In this document: positions 7,019 to 11,026 of the stretch, one piece after another
Layout of the letters: each line of letters opens with the position of its first letter
Numbering within the stretch: position 1 is the first letter of the stretch
Assembly: GCA_902782585.1 (NCBI GenBank)
Contig: CACZNK010000018.1
Span: forward strand, 1-11,026
Source: an uncultured Ureaplasma sp.
GTDB taxonomy: Bacteria > Bacillota_I > Bacilli_A > Mycoplasmatales > Mycoplasmoidaceae
DNA: 11,026 bases
Direction of reading: 5' to 3'
Translations under genes and position numbers: made by a program
Notes under the pieces: model-generated
Seen by the model: only the letters and a program-made list of their open reading frames with translations
Database searches by the model: none
Told to the model about the DNA's origin: nothing

Positions 7019-8200
7019 ATGAGATACATATTACATATTGATTTAAATGCATTTTTTGCATCAGTTGAAGAAATCCTTAATCCAAAACTAAAATTTAAAC
7101 CAATAGTTGTTGGAGGAAAAACATCAAGAGCCTCAGTTGTTAGTTGTGCTAACTATAATGCTAGAAAATTTGGAGTTAAGGGTGGAATGCCAATTTATAA
7201 AGCTAAGAAATTATGCCGAGAATTGATTGTTGTAAGCCATCATTTTGATGAATATGAGAAATATTCAAATATTTTTATTGATTTTATTTCACAAAAATTA
7301 ACTAATAATATTGAAATTATGTCAATTGATGAATGTTTTGTTGATATCACTCATTTATGTAGTAATTCTAAAGAAGCATTTAACATTGCAAAAACTATTC
7401 AAAAAAGAATTTATAATTCGATTGGTTTAAAATGTTCTATTGGAATTTCATACAATAAATTTTTAGCTAAAATGGCAAGTGATTTTCGCAAACCATATGG
7501 TATTACTTCAATATTTAACAAAAAAGATATCGAACAATATATATGACCACTACCAATTGAGGATATGTTTTTAATTGGTGCAAGTTCTTCAAAAAAATTA
7601 AGAAAGTATAAAATTTCAATAATTAAAGATATTACTGATAAAAAAAACATTGATATTCTTAAAAAAGTTTTTCACAACCAATGAGAAATTCATTTTTGTC
7701 ATGCAAATGGAGAAGGGAATGACCAATTAGATTATTCCCATAACATCCCCAAATCTTTAAGTAATAGTGAAACATTTTTAACTGACACTAACAATCTTGA
7801 TGAAATTAATCTCAAGATTGAAGAATTAACTAAATCGATGATTAGTAGAATGAATTATTATGATTTAGTTGGTCAAAGATTATCAATAACTGTTAAATTT
7901 CCAGATTTTAGAGTAACTACAAAGAATTATTCTTCACCAAAATTATTAAGTGATTATTTTGAAATTGTAGGAATTCTAAAGAATTTATATATTGATAATT
8001 TTCAAAATGCAACAATAAGGTTGATTGGAGTTGGTATTTCACAATTGAAACATAATATGAAACCAAATAGTATGATTTTTGATGATTATATTGAAGATGA
8101 TAAAATAATTAAAGATCAGTATCAAATCATTAAAAAGAATATTAATGATAAATTCAAATTAGATATTATTGATATAGCTTCAAAGAAATTACATCGTTAG
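7019..8200 (+). CDS. dinB: DNA polymerase IV-type Y-family translesion polymerase
   Basis: A 393-residue Y-family DNA polymerase that copies past damaged or stalled template bases with low fidelity. The N-terminal motif HIDLNAFFASVE (6-17) supplies metal ligand Asp8 and a Phe steric gate (Phe13). MSIDECFVD (101-109) supplies Asp104 and Glu105. VVSCANYNARKFGVKGGMP (40-58) is the finger/palm block, and GISYNKFLAKMASDFRKP is the conserved primer-side segment. The thumb follows, then a little-finger domain from about residue 235 beginning near IPKSLSNSETF. Two UGA Trp codons (7544-7546 and 7682-7684) lie in the middle. I see no clear C-terminal sliding-clamp motif of the QxxLF type. The ATG is 1 nt after the tlyA stop, with only a weak upstream purine stretch. 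The stop overlaps the convergent ruvB stop by 4 bp. Confidence 0.94.
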
Positions 8201-9129
8201 ATATTCTTACATATTTCTTTAAATAGCATTTTTCCTTTATAAGTTATTTTTCTACCCTTATTTGTTTTGACAATATAATTTTTTCTTAACAGATAAGGTT
8301 CAATTTTAAGAGTAATAGTTAATTCATCAATTCCAATAATTTGACTGATAGTTTTAATTCCAAGAGTATCATCATTATTTTGTGTTAATGATTTAAGATA
8401 TAAATAATCATTTTTATCAAATTCATTATAAACATAACCAATTTTACTTAAAATGTTCTTTATACCTATTTTTGAATTAGATAATTTGAAATCATAAATT
8501 CTTCTAATTAACTTGTAAGTTATTCTTGGTATTCCTTTAGATGCTAGACATACTAAATCAATACTTTCATCATTTAATTTTAATCCATATTTATTAGCAT
8601 AAAAATTAACGATGTTCTTAATTTCGATTTCATCATATTCATTCAAATTAATAATGATACCAAACCGATCAATTAATGGTTGTGGTAGTCTTCCATAAAT
8701 TGTTGTAGCAGCAATTATAGTAAAACTTGGTAACTTTATTCTTGTTAATTTACTATTAAAATCTTTACCAATATTTAGATCTAAACTATTTTCTTCCATT
8801 GCTGAATAAAATAATTCTAAACATTTAGCATTTACTCCATGAATTTCATCAATGAAAAGAATTTCATTTTCCTGCATTGATAATAAAACATTAATGACAT
8901 CAATAGGTTTTTGAATTGTAGCACCTTGAACAATTCTTAATCTCACATCTAATTCATTAGCAATTATTTTAACTAGTGTTGTTTTCCCAGTTCCTGGTAA
9001 ACCATAGATTAAACTGTGTTCAAAGGAATGATGATCTTTTTTGCATGAATTAATATATACTCTGATATTTTCTTTAATTTCAGATTTACCAATAAAGTTA
9101 TCTAAATTATTAATTAGATTCAGTGGCAT
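8197..9129 (-). CDS. ruvB: Holliday junction branch migration ATPase RuvB
   Basis: RuvB is the hexameric AAA+ motor that, loaded by RuvA, drives branch migration of Holliday junctions. The 310-residue protein has LDNFIGKSEIKENI near the N-terminus, Walker A GLPGTGKTT (43-51), Walker B LFIDEIH (91-97), sensor 1 IIAATT (138-143), arginine finger DRFG (154-157, Arg155) and sensor 2 GIPRIT (199-204). A winged-helix C-terminus ends in KGRKITYKGKMLF. The family motif DEIHR is DEIHG here, and the usual TRAG after sensor 1 reads TIYG. No UGA codons occur. The ATG at 9129 lies 20 bp inside the end of ruvA and has no clear Shine-Dalgarno sequence, so it is probably translated by coupling to ruvA. Confidence 0.95.
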   Translation of the reverse strand: MPLNLINNLDNFIGKSEIKENIRVYINSCKKDHHSFEHSLIYGLPGTGKTTLVKIIANELDVRLRIVQGATIQKPIDVINVLLSMQENEILFIDEIHGVNAKCLELFYSAMEENSLDLNIGKDFNSKLTRIKLPSFTIIAATTIYGRLPQPLIDRFGIIINLNEYDEIEIKNIVNFYANKYGLKLNDESIDLVCLASKGIPRITYKLIRRIYDFKLSNSKIGIKNILSKIGYVYNEFDKNDYLYLKSLTQNNDDTLGIKTISQIIGIDELTITLKIEPYLLRKNYIVKTNKGRKITYKGKMLFKEICKNI

Positions 9130-9721
9130 TTGTATCTTTGTTAATAATAATTTTTATTGCACTAGCTATTAAATTTGATAGTTCTTCTTTATTCGAAGTA
9201 TTAGATAATGACATTTTACTAATAGCATATTGAATATCATTATCTTTATAACCTAGTACATTTAATGCACTAAATAATTCAGTAATCATATTATTACCCG
9301 GTGAATTATCAACTTTGTTTTGATAGAAATCATATAAAGTATCAATAATAACTTTTGAACTTTTAGCATTAATTCCTTTACATTTAGCTAATTCATCATA
9401 GTTTTTAGAAACAATTAATTGTCTAATTAAATTATTATCATTACTACAAATAAGTAATGAAGTTTTAGCTCCAATTCCTTGACATCGCATTAATGATAAA
9501 AATAGTTCTTTATCAAGATATGATTTGAATCCATACATATCATCAATAAAACTATTTTTACTTGTAAGTTTATATTGTTTATATACATATAAGCAAATCA
9601 TGGTATTTATTTTGTACACTTCAGGATTGTTAACATAAATGACATAACCAATATTGTTACAATCAAATGTTATTGTTTTTTTATTAATTGAAATAACTTT
9701 TCCATATAAATATGAATACAT
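9110..9721 (-). CDS. ruvA: Holliday junction DNA-binding protein RuvA
   Basis: RuvA binds the four-way junction as a tetramer and loads RuvB. The 203-residue protein has the OB-fold N-terminus (MYSYLYGKVISINK, then NNIGYVIYVN), the YGFKSYLDKELF segment (63-74), two helix-hairpin-helix motifs (MRCQGIGAKTSLLI, 78-91, and LAKCKGINAKSSKVII, 111-126), and a C-terminal RuvB-interacting domain with ALNVLGYKDNDI (152-163). The frame stays open upstream to an ATG at 9781, but 9721 is the start: it begins exactly at the OB fold and has AAGGAG 5 nt upstream. Its 3' end overlaps ruvB by 20 bp. It is the first gene of the ruvAB pair and has a normal-looking leader, unlike most genes in this window. Confidence 0.94.
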   Translation of the reverse strand: MYSYLYGKVISINKKTITFDCNNIGYVIYVNNPEVYKINTMICLYVYKQYKLTSKNSFIDDMYGFKSYLDKELFLSLMRCQGIGAKTSLLICSNDNNLIRQLIVSKNYDELAKCKGINAKSSKVIIDTLYDFYQNKVDNSPGNNMITELFSALNVLGYKDNDIQYAISKMSLSNTSNKEELSNLIASAIKIIINKDTNATESN

Positions 9722-9726
9722 TCTAA

Positions 9727-9732
9727 CTCCTT
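9727..9732 (-). promoter_or_regulatory. Ribosome-binding site AAGGAG that fixes the ruvA start
   Basis: On the minus strand AAGGAG stands 5 nt before the ATG at 9721. It is the strongest Shine-Dalgarno sequence in the window and rules out the longer reading from 9781, whose extra 20 residues (Phe/Tyr-rich) do not belong to RuvA. Confidence 0.85.
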
Positions 9733-9772
9733 CAAATATATAAAATGGAAAAAAATAAGAAAAATGTGAAAA

Positions 9773-9778
9773 TTTATA
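9773..9778 (-). promoter_or_regulatory. Possible -10 element for ruvAB
   Basis: TATAAA on the minus strand would start transcription near 9766 and give a leader of about 45 nt carrying the AAGGAG site. No convincing -35 is found, so this is only a candidate. Read-through from lepA is the alternative source of ruvAB mRNA. Confidence 0.3.
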
Positions 9779-9925
9779 CAAATTTTAAATTTTCATACTA
9801 TTTTAATTTGTTAACTCTAATAAAACTGTAGATTCTATGTTTTACATTTATAAACTATTCATAATAAAATGGAGTATCATTGTATGAAAACTAAATTTTA
9901 TGTTTCATATTTCATATCTAGAAAG
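9779..9925. other. Intergenic region between lepA and ruvA
   Basis: This AT-rich stretch is the longest part of the window without an assigned gene (about 200 bp in all, counting the ruvA leader). It holds a 7-bp inverted repeat ACAAATT/AATTTGT (9778-9784 and 9805-9811), a weak hairpin just after the lepA stop, and the start of a doubtful 47-codon plus-strand frame at 9884. I see no RNA gene or repeat family. Confidence 0.5.
9883..9909 (-). terminator. Weak hairpin downstream of lepA, doubtful terminator
   Basis: TATGAAAAC (9883-9891) and GTTTCATA (9902-9909) can pair with one bulged A and a 10-nt loop, 17 nt beyond the lepA stop. No U-run follows on the minus strand, so termination here would be inefficient at best. 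Confidence 0.22.
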
Positions 9926-11026
9926 TTATTCATCATTGTTAAGAATTTTAATGAATGTATCATGCTCAATTGATACATTACCAATATTTTTAAGTTTTTT
10001 CTTGCCTTCTTTTTGTTGTTCAAGTAATTTTTTCTTACGGCTTACATCTCCGCCATAGCATTTAGCTAACACATTTTTATAGATAGCAGAAATTGTTTCT
10101 CTAGCAATAATTTTACCACCTATAGCAGCTTGAATAGGAATTTCAAATTGTTGTCGTGGAATAAATTTTTTTAATCTTTCACAAATAGTTTTTGCTCTTA
10201 TATGAGCATCTTGCTTGTGCAAGATCATGCTAAGTGGATCAACCTTTTTACCATTTAATAAGATATCAACTTTGACTAAGTTACTTTTTTGATAATCGAG
10301 TAAATCATAATTCATTGAAGCATAACCATGACTAACAACTTTTAAGCTATTAAAAAAATTATAAATGATTTCATTTAAAGGAATATTGTAGACAAGTTTA
10401 CGTTGATTCCCCTCAACTACATCTAATGATTGGTAAATTCCATGATGTTTTTGAGCAAGTTTCATTAAACCACCAAGATATTCTTCAGGTGTAATAATTT
10501 CTAGTTTAACAAACGGTTCTCTAATTTCTTTAATAAATGTTGGATCTGGTAATTCACTTGGATTATTGATCTTAATAGTTTCACCATTAGTTTTTAAGAC
10601 TTTGTATTCAACACTTGGTGCGGTTAAAATTAAATCGATATTATATTCTCTTGAAATTCTTTCACGAATAACATCCATATGCAATAGACCTAAAAAACCA
10701 CAACGGACACCAAAACCAAGAGCTGCTGAAGTTTCATATTTATAAGTTAGTGATGAATCTGAAAGCACAATTTTCATCATTGCATCTTTTAATTCTGCAT
10801 ATTTGCTATTATCAACAGGATACATACCACAATATACCATTGGTAATACTTTTTTATAACCAGGTAATGGATGTAAACATGGATTATTAAAATCAGTAAT
10901 TGTATCACCGACTTCAATATCTTTTGCTGTTTTTATATTTGCAGAAATTCAACCAACATCGCCGCAATTTAAAACATCAACATTTTTAAATTTAGGCGTT
11001 TTAATACCTATTTTAGTAATAATAAA
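9926..11026 (-). CDS. lepA: Elongation factor 4 (LepA), C-terminal 366 residues
   Basis: LepA/EF4 is a ribosome-bound translational GTPase related to EF-G that acts on stalled or back-translocated ribosomes. The window holds the last 366 codons of a protein usually about 600 residues long; the GTPase domain lies beyond the right edge. Diagnostic blocks in order are NCGDVGWISANIK, VGDTIT, PLPGYKKVLPMVYCGMYP, ALGFGVRCGFLGLLHMDVI, APSVEYKV, an EF-G-like LGGLMKLAQKHHG block, and the LepA-specific C-terminal domain AKCYGGDVSRKKKLLEQQKEG. The frame continues left of the ATG at 10840, which is an internal Met (PMVYCG), through one UGA Trp codon at 10951-10949, so that ATG is not the start. The stop is at 9926. 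The sister gene ruvA lies about 200 bp downstream on the same strand. Confidence 0.96.

Noticed and set aside
9722..9781. A longer RuvA starting at 9781
   Set aside because: The extra 20 residues are not part of the RuvA family, and the AAGGAG site is placed for the ATG at 9721.
9778..9811. Inverted repeat upstream of ruvA as an SOS/LexA-type operator
   Set aside because: It is only 7 bp of A/T-rich sequence, does not resemble the CGAAC-N4-GTTCG box, and mollicutes of this type are not known to have LexA.
1..11026. Toxin-antitoxin, restriction, CRISPR, phage or mobile-element system
   Set aside because: Every sizeable frame is accounted for by housekeeping families or the single tail-anchored hypothetical. 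I saw no repeats arranged as arrays, no transposase or integrase motifs, and no change in base composition that would mark transfer.

Overview
The window is an ordinary, gene-dense stretch of a mollicute (mycoplasma-type) chromosome. The DNA is strongly AT-rich, and UGA must be read as tryptophan: about 20 in-frame UGA codons sit at sensible Trp positions, such as the nucleophile elbow GESWG of the hydrolase and GTGAWGTA of GpsA, while only two UGG codons are seen. The orders (hypothetical)-cmk-der and dinB-ruvB-ruvA resemble what I recall from Mycoplasma genitalium/pneumoniae relatives. I infer that broad lineage (pneumoniae/Ureaplasma/M. penetrans-like) but cannot name a species. I see no tRNA, rRNA, CRISPR, insertion sequence or phage signal.

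Layout. The 5' end of secA (minus, partial, 1-359) is divided by a 43-bp symmetrical divergent promoter from a plus-strand block of six tightly packed genes (403-5784): an alpha/beta hydrolase (lysophospholipase-like), a diacylglycerol-kinase-family lipid kinase, an unrecognised C-terminally membrane-anchored protein, cmk, der (engA) and gpsA. The last three junctions are all 8-nt ATGNNTAA stop/start overlaps, which suggests one transcript with translational coupling. gpsA converges on recU (minus; 11-bp overlap of the 3' ends). recU diverges from tlyA across only 14 bp, and tlyA is followed after 1 nt by dinB. dinB converges on ruvB (4-bp overlap). ruvA-ruvB form a minus-strand pair with a 20-bp overlap. 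About 200 bp upstream of ruvA, lepA (minus) enters from the right edge and lacks its 5' part.

How the genes fit together. The left block mixes membrane-lipid functions (acyl-ester hydrolysis, lipid phosphorylation, glycerol-3-phosphate supply, CMP recycling) with ribosome assembly (Der). The right block holds a branch-migration and resolution set for Holliday junctions (RuvA, RuvB, RecU) together with a Y-family polymerase (DinB) and an rRNA methyltransferase (TlyA-like). The translation factor LepA and the translocase SecA flank it. I found no convincing undescribed system. The points worth a second look are the repeated overlap architecture, the mirror-image divergent promoter, the probably leaderless starts at recU/tlyA, and the unrecognised membrane-anchored protein before cmk.
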